From an uncultured Synechococcus sp. (GTDB lineage Bacteria > Cyanobacteriota > Cyanobacteriia > PCC-6307 > Cyanobiaceae): a DNA stretch of 21,443 nucleotides. The stretch is from positions 1-21,443 of the forward strand of contig CALGVO010000177.1 in the NCBI GenBank assembly GCA_937930135.1, read 5' to 3'. The notes below the pieces were generated by a model. The model was not told the DNA's origin. It ran no database searches and saw nothing but the letters and a program-made list of their open reading frames with translations. How positions within the stretch are numbered: the stretch's first letter is position 1; each line of letters starts with the position of its first letter. Both the position numbers and the translations under genes were made by a program. Of this stretch, positions 8,214-15,063 are shown piece after piece.

Positions 8214-8257
8214 GCGCGCCGCCTCTTGTGGCTTGAAATCAGTCTTGGCGCGAACCC

Positions 8258-8722
8258 TCAGCGGTTGGTCCAGATCTTGTTCACGATCTGCATGCCGGTC
8301 ACGGCCTGCCACAGGAACAGCGTCAGCACACCCATGTTGAGGCCCACATGGGCCTTGCGGGCCAGCAGATTGCCTTGCTGCATCAGCGGTGAGAGAGCGG
8401 CGGCGGCGGCGATTAGGCCCGTCATCGCCAGGCCGACGATCAGGTGAGGGCTGACGAACAGCTTGCCGTTGTTGAGGTAGGTGACGGCCATCCCGCCCAG
8501 GGTGCCGAACACCATCACCACCAGCAGCACGCTCCCCCACAGGTAATGACGCTGAGCGAATTTGCCGGGAATCAGGGCTTTGCGCTCCTCCGGAGTACCG
8601 GTGCGAACCTTCTTCGCCTGCACACCCAGATACAGGGCGTAGCCACCGCCGGCGAGCAGCGCCCACATCATCAGCGGATGCAGGAAATTCGCAGCGAAGG
8701 GAAGGGCAGCGAGGGTCATCAA
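8258..8722 (-). CDS. DUF4079 family four-helix membrane protein
   Basis: A 154-aa protein with four predicted membrane helices: about residues 13-33, 59-82, 92-110 and 125-145. Conserved-looking blocks are HPLMMWALLAGGGYALYLG, QRHYLWGSVLLVVM, GGMAVTYLNNGKLF, SPHLIVGLAMTGLI and ARKAHVGLN, which fit the cyanobacterial/plastid DUF4079 family. One histidine sits near an end of each helix (His15, His59, His93, His125), a layout reminiscent of cytochrome b561-type diheme proteins; this is my inference. The start is ATG at 8722 or the adjacent ATG at 8719. It lies 47 nt downstream of purH on the same strand and may be co-transcribed with it. An AlphaFold or heme-binding assay is not inferable from sequence alone. 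Confidence 0.87.
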   Translation of the reverse strand: MMTLAALPFAANFLHPLMMWALLAGGGYALYLGVQAKKVRTGTPEERKALIPGKFAQRHYLWGSVLLVVMVFGTLGGMAVTYLNNGKLFVSPHLIVGLAMTGLIAAAAALSPLMQQGNLLARKAHVGLNMGVLTLFLWQAVTGMQIVNKIWTNR

Positions 8723-8769
8723 TCAACCAAGCAGAAGGACACGTGATGGGGAGGCTAGGGGGTCAGGCC

Positions 8770-10371
8770 TCAATGCAAGAAATGACGGCGGCCGGTGAGC
8801 AGCATCGCCAGACCGAGCTCATCGCAGGCCTTGATCGAATCGACATCGCGCAGGCTGCCGCCGGGGTGAATCACCGCGGCAATGCCATGGCTCGCTGCCA
8901 GGCGCACCGTGTCGTCGAAGGGGAAAAAGCCATCGCTAGCGAGCACCGCCCCCCGGGCCTGGTCCCCGGCAGCCTCGAGTGCCAGGCGAGCAGAGCCGAC
9001 CCGGTTCATCTGGCCGGCCCCCACCCCCAGACTCTGTCCGGCCCTGGCCACCACAATCGCGTTCGAACGCACGTGGCGAACCAACTGCCAGGCGAACCTC
9101 AGATCCGCTTGCTCCTGGGCCGTGGGCGGACGTTGCGTCGCCACGGTCCAGCTGGCGGGATCGATCGGCTGATCATCGAGGTCCTGCACCAACAGCCCGC
9201 CGAGGATGCTGCGCACGTGCGCATGGCCGGCAGCGTCGATGGCCGCTGGTGCCAGCTCCAGCAGGCGCAGGTTGGCCTTCGCCGCCAGGACGTCACGCGC
9301 CTCTGCGGTGTAGCCCGGGGCCACCACACACTCAAGGAACAGACTGGTGAGTTCCCGCGCCGCCGCTGCCTCCACCACGCCGTTGAGGGCAACGATGCCG
9401 CCGAAAGCACTCACCCGGTCGGCATCCAGAGCCCTGGTGAGCGCCGCAACCACCGTATCGGCGACGGCCACACCGCAGGGATTGGTGTGCTTCACCACCA
9501 CGGCGGCAGGTTGCTGGGCGGGGTAACGCCCGTCGCTGCCGTAACCGAACTCGCGCACGGTGGCGAGGGCCGCCTCCAGATCGAGGAGGTTGTTGGTGCT
9601 GAGCTCCTTGCCCTGCAGTTGCAGGGCACCGCCCCAACCGCCGCGGGGGCTGCTGTACCAACTGGCCTGCTGATGGGGGTTTTCGCCGTAGCGCAGGCGC
9701 TGACGCAGGGGAACGGCTTCCAGCCAGGGCAGCGCAGCACCCTCGTCATCGCCCTCCTGTGCCCCAGTGGCGTTCTCGGCCATCCGCATCCGGTCGTTCA
9801 TCCAGTTGCTGATGGCGGTGTCATAGGCGGCGGTATGGGCAAACGCCTCGAGCGCAAGCCGGCGACGCAAGCCGGCATCGATCCCACCGGGGCGGTCGAG
9901 GGCTGCGATCACCCTGACGTATTGCTCAGGGCTGGTGAGCACCGCCACATCGGCATGGTTTTTGGCAGCCGAGCGCACCATGGTGGGCCCACCGATATCA
10001 ATGTTTTCGATCGCCGTGTCCCAGGTCACGTCTGGATCGGCCACCGTTTCGCGGAAGGGATACAGGTTCACCACCACCACATCGATCCGATCGATCTGCT
10101 GCGCCGCCAGGTCGGCGTCGTGGTTTGGATCGCCCCGCTTCGCCAGGATGCCGCCATGAATGCGGGGGTGCAGCGTTTTTACCCGGCCGCCCAGAATCTC
10201 CGGTGCCCCGGTGTGATCCGCCACCCGAGTCACAGGAAGACCGGCCTGCTCGAGCACTGCTGCAGTGCCACCACTGGAGAGCAGCCGGAAGCCATGACGG
10301 CGATGCAGGGCCTCCGCCAGGGGCACCAGCCCACGCTTGTCGGACACGCTCAACAGGGCGGTGGGTGCCAT
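8770..10371 (-). CDS. purH: Bifunctional AICAR formyltransferase / IMP cyclohydrolase
   Basis: PurH carries out the last two steps of de novo IMP synthesis: formyl transfer from 10-formyl-THF to AICAR, then ring closure. The 533-aa length is normal. The N-terminal MGS-like cyclohydrolase domain (about 1-195) shows LLSVSDKRGLVPLAEAL, SSGGTAAVL, GRVKTLHPRIHGGILAKR (62-79) and NIDIGGPTMVRSAAKNH. The transformylase domain shows RYGENPHQQASWY (227-239), the catalytic KHTNPCG (Lys294-His295) and SAFGGIVALN (321-330); the C-terminus ends in TGRRHFLH as usual. With glyA at the window start, two genes of folate one-carbon metabolism occur here, but 7 kb apart and not linked. It is divergent from the esterase gene with 88 bp between them. 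Confidence 0.98.
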   Translation of the reverse strand: MAPTALLSVSDKRGLVPLAEALHRRHGFRLLSSGGTAAVLEQAGLPVTRVADHTGAPEILGGRVKTLHPRIHGGILAKRGDPNHDADLAAQQIDRIDVVVVNLYPFRETVADPDVTWDTAIENIDIGGPTMVRSAAKNHADVAVLTSPEQYVRVIAALDRPGGIDAGLRRRLALEAFAHTAAYDTAISNWMNDRMRMAENATGAQEGDDEGAALPWLEAVPLRQRLRYGENPHQQASWYSSPRGGWGGALQLQGKELSTNNLLDLEAALATVREFGYGSDGRYPAQQPAAVVVKHTNPCGVAVADTVVAALTRALDADRVSAFGGIVALNGVVEAAAARELTSLFLECVVAPGYTAEARDVLAAKANLRLLELAPAAIDAAGHAHVRSILGGLLVQDLDDQPIDPASWTVATQRPPTAQEQADLRFAWQLVRHVRSNAIVVARAGQSLGVGAGQMNRVGSARLALEAAGDQARGAVLASDGFFPFDDTVRLAASHGIAAVIHPGGSLRDVDSIKACDELGLAMLLTGRRHFLH

Positions 10372-10459
10372 GGCAGCAGATGGATTGCATGGGCCAACCT
10401 ACGCAGCAGGACGTCCTGCAAAGAGCCAAGACTCCACGCTCCACCTGAGGCCCGCCGCC

Positions 10460-11071
10460 ATGACCAACGACCACCTGCTGCGCTCCCGTCCCGGAGCCCG
10501 ACATCGGTTGGTGCTCCTGCATGGTTGGGGCGCTGATGCCGAGGACCTTCTACCGCTCGGCGAAGCCCTCACGGCCGACTTGCCCAAGCCGGTGGAGCTA
10601 GTGGCGCTCCGGGCCCCGGATCTGCATCCGCAGGGCGTTGGACGCCAGTGGTATGGGCTCTTCCCAGCGGATTGGAGCGCGGTTCCCGCGGCATGCCAGG
10701 AGTTGAACCATCGCCTTCAATCACTCTGTGATGTGAATCGCCCCCTGGAGAGAACGGTTGTGCTCGGGTTTTCCCAGGGGGCTGCCATGGCTCTGGCGAG
10801 CGGTTGCGACCTGCCACTGGCCGGTCTGATCGCCTGCAGTGGCTATCCACACCCAGGCTGGACATCACCGCAAAGGCGCCCACCCGTTCTTTTGGTGCAC
10901 GGAACACGGGATGAAGTGGTGCCGTTCAGTGCCAGCAAAAAACTGCAGTCCCTGCTCAACGAAGACGCATTGTCTCCGAGAGCGGAACTGCAGGCGTCAG
11001 AGGAGGGTCACACGATCGCCGCTGAATCGCTTCCCGGGATCCAGGCGGCCCTCAGCCGTTGGTGGACCTGA
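10460..11071 (+). CDS. Alpha/beta-hydrolase, phospholipase/carboxylesterase family
   Basis: A 203-aa serine hydrolase of the Abhydrolase_2 (acyl-protein thioesterase / YpfH-like) family. Seen directly: oxyanion-hole region LVLLHGWGADAEDL (17-30), nucleophile elbow GFSQGAAMAL with Ser105, Asp151 in HGTRDEVVP and His184 in EEGHTIAAE, so the full catalytic triad is present. No signal peptide, so it should be cytosolic. The ATG at 10460 has GAGG 9 nt upstream and gives a normal family length; the frame is open further back to 10337 but that part overlaps the purH start. The substrate cannot be read from sequence; acyl-ester or acyl-protein hydrolysis is the family role. It is convergent with DUF3155, with 5 bp between stops. 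Confidence 0.9.
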   Translation: MTNDHLLRSRPGARHRLVLLHGWGADAEDLLPLGEALTADLPKPVELVALRAPDLHPQGVGRQWYGLFPADWSAVPAACQELNHRLQSLCDVNRPLERTVVLGFSQGAAMALASGCDLPLAGLIACSGYPHPGWTSPQRRPPVLLVHGTRDEVVPFSASKKLQSLLNEDALSPRAELQASEEGHTIAAESLPGIQAALSRWWT

Positions 11072-11076
11072 CCCGG

Positions 11077-11445
11077 TCAGACGAAGGCGTATTCGTATTC
11101 CTCCATTTCCTCCCAATCGTCGGCGACAAGCTCCAGCCCCTCAAACAGGGTGTCTTCACCGATGCGGTCGACAATGCAGCGCAGGGAAGGGAAGAGGAAG
11201 TGGTTTTCTTCGGCGTACTGGGCGCTGAACAGACCCTTTTCACCCCAGAAGAAATGGTCGGTGGTGTGCTCGTTGCGGCGAACCTTGAGCAGGGCCGGAG
11301 GCGTGATGCCATTTTCGGCGATGAAGCGGCGACCGGCAGTCACTGGCTTGTGCTCGCCTGTTTCGAGGTTGTAGGTGGGCACGTGAGCAAGCACACGCTG
11401 ACCGGCGAGACGGCGGCGGCTGATCCGCTTGCGCTTTTTGGACAT
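11077..11445 (-). CDS. DUF3155 family cyanobacterial protein
   Basis: A 122-aa protein with a very basic N-terminus (MSKKRKRISRRRLAGQRVL) and an acidic tail (DDWEEMEEYEYAFV). Blocks VPTYNLETGEHKPVTAGR, RNEHTTDHFFWGEKGLFSAQYAEENHFLFPSLR match DUF3155, a family I know only from cyanobacteria; no function is assigned. The basic leader could bind nucleic acid, which is speculation. The ATG at 11445 is chosen over an upstream in-frame start at 11493 because MSKKRKRISRR is the conserved beginning and GGGAG lies 9 nt upstream. That ribosome-binding site sits in the 3' arm of a hairpin (see the separate entry). High expression is plausible given the neat leader, but I cannot show it. Confidence 0.93.
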   Translation of the reverse strand: MSKKRKRISRRRLAGQRVLAHVPTYNLETGEHKPVTAGRRFIAENGITPPALLKVRRNEHTTDHFFWGEKGLFSAQYAEENHFLFPSLRCIVDRIGEDTLFEGLELVADDWEEMEEYEYAFV

Positions 11446-11791
11446 GGCAGAAAACTCCCGGACGGGAGTAGGAGAGGAGCAGGGGCGACGCAAAGCGTCG
11501 AGACGTCAGCAATCCGGGAGACAGGTCAACGTGAACAATCCACGCGGACCGAGGACTCGCAGTATCGAAAGCCTTGGCAGAGCCAAAGCACAACAGAAGA
11601 CGCACCAACCTCTGCTGTAGCCTTGGAAGCGAAGAAAGCGCAACCTCAGCTGATTCGATACCGAAGTGCCGCCTCTCGGAGGGGGCGTGCTATCAGTCGA
11701 TCATCTGATCTTAAGACTTTTTCTCAGATTGACAAGTCCCGGGCAGGGGCAGGTCGCCACCTGTCTGTGTTCGACAGCACGTTTCGGTCCC
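11446..11791. other. 346-nt intergenic region between divergent DUF3155 and the histidine kinase
   Basis: No protein-coding gene I can support. It holds the DUF3155 leader hairpin (11454-11469), a second perfect hairpin CGACGC-AAA-GCGTCG at 11486-11500, and an imperfect GC hairpin GCCGCCTC-TCG-GAGGGGGC at 11668-11686. An AT-richer stretch 11691-11735 (containing TTAAGACTTTTT and TTGACA at 11729-11734) is the likeliest promoter zone for the kinase, but no well-spaced -35/-10 pair stands out. It is the longest gene-free stretch in the window and could hide a small RNA. Confidence 0.6.
11451..11469 (-). promoter_or_regulatory. Leader hairpin covering the DUF3155 ribosome-binding site
   Basis: On the minus strand ACTCCCG-TC-CGGGAGT is followed by TTTT and, 6 nt later, the ATG at 11445. 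The arms are perfect 7-mers (outer pairs only need to close a small loop), and the GGGAG Shine-Dalgarno is in the 3' arm. The element could sequester the ribosome-binding site, or act as a weak attenuator because of the T-run. The inverted repeat is seen directly; the function is inferred. Confidence 0.45.
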
Positions 11792-12940
11792 ATGCTTCTC
11801 TCCGAACCGTTTCTGGCTCTTGCCCAGCAGCAGCTGAGCAGTTTTGAAGGGGAAGCCGCTATCGCTCGGCTGGTGTTGTATCTGGCTCAGGGCAGCCAGG
11901 GTGCAGCCCCCCGCCTCGACGCGGTGCACCAATGGCCCAGGAGCGACGGGAAGCTACCGCCGGTGGAGTTGGATCCAGCCCTGCGCACTCCGGCCGCAGA
12001 GCGGCGCTGGTATCCCCTGCGCCAGGGCGATCTTCTGCTCGGAGCCCTGCGGGCCGAACGCCATGCCAACGAAGACTGGGACCCGCGCCTGGACCGGCGC
12101 CTTCAGGCCTCTGCCGCAGCCCTGGCCCAATGCATGAGCCTTGACCTGGAGCGCCGGCGCCTGCTCGACCAGCTCGAAGCGCAACGGGAGCAGCTGCATC
12201 TGCTGGTGCATCAGCTCAGAAATCCTCTAGCGGCCCTGCGCACCTACGCCCAGCTGCTGCTCAGACGCCTCGACCCCGACAGCCGCCATCGCCCCCTGGT
12301 GCAACACCTTCTCGAGGAGCAGGCGCAGCTGGATCACTACATCTGCAGCCTCGACCGAATCGGCAAGGACACCCCAGTGATCGCCGACAGTGGCCATCAA
12401 GCCCTGCTGCTCCCCCCGGGGCTCCCCGGACGGGCCGGGGTGAATCTGCAAGACCTGCTGCTGCCCTTGACCGAGCGGGCCGCCGCCACGGCGGCACTCC
12501 AGGGGCGACGCTGGTTGGGCCCAGAAGACTGGCCCAGCTGGAGTGTCAGCCAGCGCGCACCGGAGGATCATGTGGTGGCAGAAATCATCGCCAACCTGCT
12601 GGAGAACGCCTTCCGCTACAGCCCAGCCAACGCGCCGCTCGGACTGCTGCTAGGCGATGACTGGATTTGCGTTTGGGATGGGGGGCCCGCCATCGCCGCC
12701 GCCGAACGGGAGCGAATCTTCCAGCAGGGCGAGAGGGGAAGCTGCAGTCAGGACCAACCCGGCAGCGGCATCGGGCTGGCGCTGGCCCGGCGTTTGGCTG
12801 AAGAGCGCAGCGGCAGCCTCAAGCTCTGCTGCAGGCCCCGGCAGCTGGATCCCTCTCTGCCGGAGGAGGGCAATGCCTTCGTGCTCAGGCTGCCCCAACC
12901 GGCGCCGGCATCGGCAGAAGGGCCAGCAGCATCAGCATGA
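11792..12940 (+). CDS. Sensor histidine kinase, Hik2/CSK-like
   Basis: A 382-aa soluble two-component kinase without membrane segments. Residues 1 to about 120 are a degenerate sensory domain, likely GAF-like (inference). A helical linker (LEAQREQLHLL) leads into the HisKA H-box LVHQLRNPLAALRTYAQLLLRRL with phospho-acceptor His140. The ATPase domain has the N-box IIANLLENAFRYSP (Asn268/Asn272), a G1 box DGGPA (296-300) in place of DxGxG, and a G2 box GSGIGLALARRLAE (324-337). The HxxRNPLxALRT(F/Y)xxLLLxRL run recalls Hik2 and the chloroplast sensor kinase family, which monitor redox or salt; this is by recall and not certain. The ATG at 11792 is the best start, as the preceding open frame to 11666 lacks conserved features. 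No response regulator is adjacent. The last 56 nt overlap cobS on the other strand. Confidence 0.88.
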   Translation: MLLSEPFLALAQQQLSSFEGEAAIARLVLYLAQGSQGAAPRLDAVHQWPRSDGKLPPVELDPALRTPAAERRWYPLRQGDLLLGALRAERHANEDWDPRLDRRLQASAAALAQCMSLDLERRRLLDQLEAQREQLHLLVHQLRNPLAALRTYAQLLLRRLDPDSRHRPLVQHLLEEQAQLDHYICSLDRIGKDTPVIADSGHQALLLPPGLPGRAGVNLQDLLLPLTERAAATAALQGRRWLGPEDWPSWSVSQRAPEDHVVAEIIANLLENAFRYSPANAPLGLLLGDDWICVWDGGPAIAAAERERIFQQGERGSCSQDQPGSGIGLALARRLAEERSGSLKLCCRPRQLDPSLPEEGNAFVLRLPQPAPASAEGPAASA

Positions 12941-13691
12941 GGGCCTGCGTCCACACCACGCAGGCGCCATAGCTGTCGCCAGTGTGACCGCCGAGGCGTC
13001 GCCCCAGCCAACTCGCCACCCACCAGCTCGACCCCAATCCCACGGGCAGACTCCAGAGAATCAGTCGAGCCTGGGGAAGGGCCAGAGCCAGCGCCAGGCC
13101 CAGCAGCACAGCCAATCCAGCCGGAAGCAGCTCCCATCCGCCCCTGGCCTGGGCCCGGTGAAAGCCGGCGGTTCCGCCGTCACGGAGATAGGAAAAGCGC
13201 AACAGGGCCCAGAGCGGCGCACACCGACCCCAGAAGGAAGCGGCCACCAGCCAGCCGGGAAGCAGCATCATCGCCTGCGACTGAGGCGCCCGTTCCGCCA
13301 GGGTCAACAGGGCAGCACCCTGGAGCAGAAGCGCCAGCAGCATCGCCAACACACCACTGGCGCCCACCCGACTGTCCTCCATCGCCGCCAAACGTCGCCC
13401 CTCCCCGGCTGCCAGGCCGTCGGCGGTATCCATCACCCCATCGTGATGGAGGCCACCGGTGATCCAGGCCTCAAACCCAAGCACCACCAACACCCGGGAC
13501 GCTGTGGGCCAGCCGAGCTGCTCCAGCAGCATCCAGAGGATCCCGGCGAGGACACCGATCACCAGACCGATCCAGGGGGCGAATCGAGCGATACGGCTGA
13601 ACATTGGCCGGGGCCAGGGCCAGGGCGGCAGCACGCTGTAGAACACCCAGGCGCCTGCCAGATCGCGCAACCAGAACGGGATGGGGGCCAT
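12885..13691 (-). CDS. cobS: Adenosylcobinamide-GDP ribazoletransferase (cobalamin synthase)
   Basis: CobS joins adenosylcobinamide-GDP to alpha-ribazole (or its phosphate) in the last stage of (pseudo)cobalamin synthesis, in the membrane. The 268-aa length fits. The hallmark GGLHHDGVMDTADGL (79-93) holds the Mg-binding aspartates Asp84, Asp88 and Asp91, followed by MEDSRVGASG (104-113); GHTGDSYGA (235-243) is the C-terminal motif. About six to seven hydrophobic helices are present. The ATG at 13691 is preferred to the GTG at 13703. Picocyanobacteria make pseudocobalamin, so the lower ligand may be adenine. It converges with the kinase gene over 56 bp and diverges from tgt with about 64 bp between starts. 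Confidence 0.95.
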   Translation of the reverse strand: MAPIPFWLRDLAGAWVFYSVLPPWPWPRPMFSRIARFAPWIGLVIGVLAGILWMLLEQLGWPTASRVLVVLGFEAWITGGLHHDGVMDTADGLAAGEGRRLAAMEDSRVGASGVLAMLLALLLQGAALLTLAERAPQSQAMMLLPGWLVAASFWGRCAPLWALLRFSYLRDGGTAGFHRAQARGGWELLPAGLAVLLGLALALALPQARLILWSLPVGLGSSWWVASWLGRRLGGHTGDSYGACVVWTQALMLMLLALLPMPAPVGAA

Positions 13692-13755
13692 CGAGGACGG
13701 CACGAGGGTGGCGGCAAGGGCTCACCGTAGGGTCAGGGATGGTGCCCGCCGGCCC

Positions 13756-14874
13756 TTGTTCCGCTTTCAGATCGACGCCCACTGCCAGCACACGCAGGCG
13801 CGCTGCGGCTGTTTCCATACCCCCCATGGGCCGGTCACCACGCCACGGTTCATGCCCGTCGGCACCCTGGGAACCGTCAAGGGGGTGACCAGCAGCCAGC
13901 TGGCGGAGACCGGCGCCCAGATGGTGTTGTCCAACACCTACCACTTGCATCTGCAGCCCGGCGAAGGCGTCGTAGCGGAGGCGGGTGGCCTGCATCGGTT
14001 CATGGCCTGGGACGGCCCGATGCTCACCGACTCCGGTGGCTTCCAGGTGTTCAGCCTGGGCGACCTGAACCGGATCGATGACCACGGCGTCGATTTCCGC
14101 AATCCACGCGACGGCAGCCGCATCCTGCTGACACCGGAGCGATCGATGCAGATCCAGATGGCCCTGGGGGCAGATGTGGCGATGGCCTTCGATCAATGCC
14201 CCCCTTATCCCGCCACAGAACACGATGTGGAGGAAGCCTGCCGTCGCACCCATACTTGGCTGGAACGCTGCGCCGCTGCCCACAACCGCCCCGACCAGGC
14301 CCTGTTCGGGATCGTGCAGGGGGGCTGCTATCCCCGTCTGAGGGAGGAGAGCGCTCGGGCCGTGGCCGGTTTTGACCTGCCCGGCATCGCGATTGGCGGC
14401 GTGAGTGTGGGGGAACCGGTGGAGGAGATGCATCGGATCGTGCGGCAGGTGACGCCCCTGCTGCCGGCGGATCGACCCCGTTATCTGATGGGCATCGGCA
14501 CCCTGCGGGAGATGGCGGTGGCGGTGGCCAACGGCATCGACCTCTTCGACTGCGTGCTGCCCACCCGTCTCGGGCGCCATGGCACGGCACTGGTGGGCGG
14601 CGAACGCTGGAATCTGCGCAATGCCCGCTTTCGCCACGACCACACTCCCCTCGATGCGACCTGCCCCTGCACCGCCTGCACACGCCACAGCCGCGCCTAT
14701 CTGCACCACCTGATCCGCAGCGAGGAACTGCTGGGGCTCACCCTGCTCAGCCTCCACAACCTCACCCATCTGATCCGGTTCACCACCGCGATGGGACGGG
14801 CGATTCAGGACGGTTGTTTTGCAGAGGATTTCGCTCCCTGGCTGCCGGAGTCGCCCGCCCATCACACGTGGTAG
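13756..14874 (+). CDS. tgt: tRNA-guanine transglycosylase
   Basis: Tgt replaces G34 of GUN-anticodon tRNAs with the queuine precursor preQ1. From the TTG at 13756 the protein is 372 aa (E. coli 375) and begins MFRFQIDAHC, matching homologues; the frame is open back to 13681 but holds no in-frame ATG/GTG between that point and the TTG, and no strong ribosome-binding site. Visible: RCGCFHTPHGPVTTPRFMPVGT (16-37), LTDSGGFQVFS with Asp92, IVQGGCYPRLREESA, GGVSVGEP, YLMGIGT and FDCVLPTR with the nucleophile Asp265. Zinc ligands are Cys303, Cys305, Cys308 (CPCTAC) and His334 (LHNLTH), each one residue beyond the E. coli numbers. psbK follows after 30 nt, a pairing I recall from other cyanobacteria. 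Confidence 0.97.
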   Translation: MFRFQIDAHCQHTQARCGCFHTPHGPVTTPRFMPVGTLGTVKGVTSSQLAETGAQMVLSNTYHLHLQPGEGVVAEAGGLHRFMAWDGPMLTDSGGFQVFSLGDLNRIDDHGVDFRNPRDGSRILLTPERSMQIQMALGADVAMAFDQCPPYPATEHDVEEACRRTHTWLERCAAAHNRPDQALFGIVQGGCYPRLREESARAVAGFDLPGIAIGGVSVGEPVEEMHRIVRQVTPLLPADRPRYLMGIGTLREMAVAVANGIDLFDCVLPTRLGRHGTALVGGERWNLRNARFRHDHTPLDATCPCTACTRHSRAYLHHLIRSEELLGLTLLSLHNLTHLIRFTTAMGRAIQDGCFAEDFAPWLPESPAHHTW

Positions 14875-14904
14875 CGTCCGCTCATCGCCCATGACATCGC
14901 CGGG

Positions 14905-15048
14905 ATGGCCGCCACCACACTCGATCTGCTGGCCCAACTGCCCGAGGCCTATCAGGCCTTCGGTCCGCTGGTCGACATCCTGCCGATCATTCCTCTCTTC
15001 TTCCTGCTGCTCGCTTTCGTGTGGCAAGCGTCCGTCGGTTTCCGCTGA
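14905..15048 (+). CDS. psbK: Photosystem II reaction centre protein K
   Basis: A 47-aa precursor of PsbK, a single-helix subunit at the periphery of PSII in the thylakoid membrane, where it helps dimer stability and plastoquinone exchange. Residues 11-47 (QLPEAYQAFGPLVDILPIIP, then LFFLLLAFVWQASVGFR) match the mature PsbK core, with the PxxPxxFxxLAFVxQA helix and the FR end. The first ten residues (MAATTLDLLA) are the removable leader; the mature protein normally begins with Lys, here Gln11. An out-of-frame ATG at 14891 precedes the start. Its stop is 15 bp from the convergent WecG-family stop. Expected co-transcription with tgt. Confidence 0.96.
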   Translation: MAATTLDLLAQLPEAYQAFGPLVDILPIIPLFFLLLAFVWQASVGFR

Positions 15049-15063
15049 CGCAGCAACGGTGGT

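Noticed and set aside
8215..8252. Inverted repeat CGCGCC...GGCGCG between DUF1997 and DUF4079
   Set aside because: The arms are only 6 bp with a 26-nt loop and no T-run on either strand, so I do not call it a terminator.
8743..10536. A 597-codon open frame on the + strand
   Set aside because: It is antisense to the whole of purH, has no recognisable domain, and its His/Gly/Arg-rich composition is that of a GC-rich shadow frame.
11729..11734. TTGACA as a -35 box of the histidine kinase gene
   Set aside because: No TATAAT-like hexamer lies 16-18 nt downstream; the following bases are GC-rich.
13471..15027. A 518-codon open frame on the - strand
   Set aside because: It is antisense to tgt and psbK, both unmistakable, and its composition is typical of a shadow frame.
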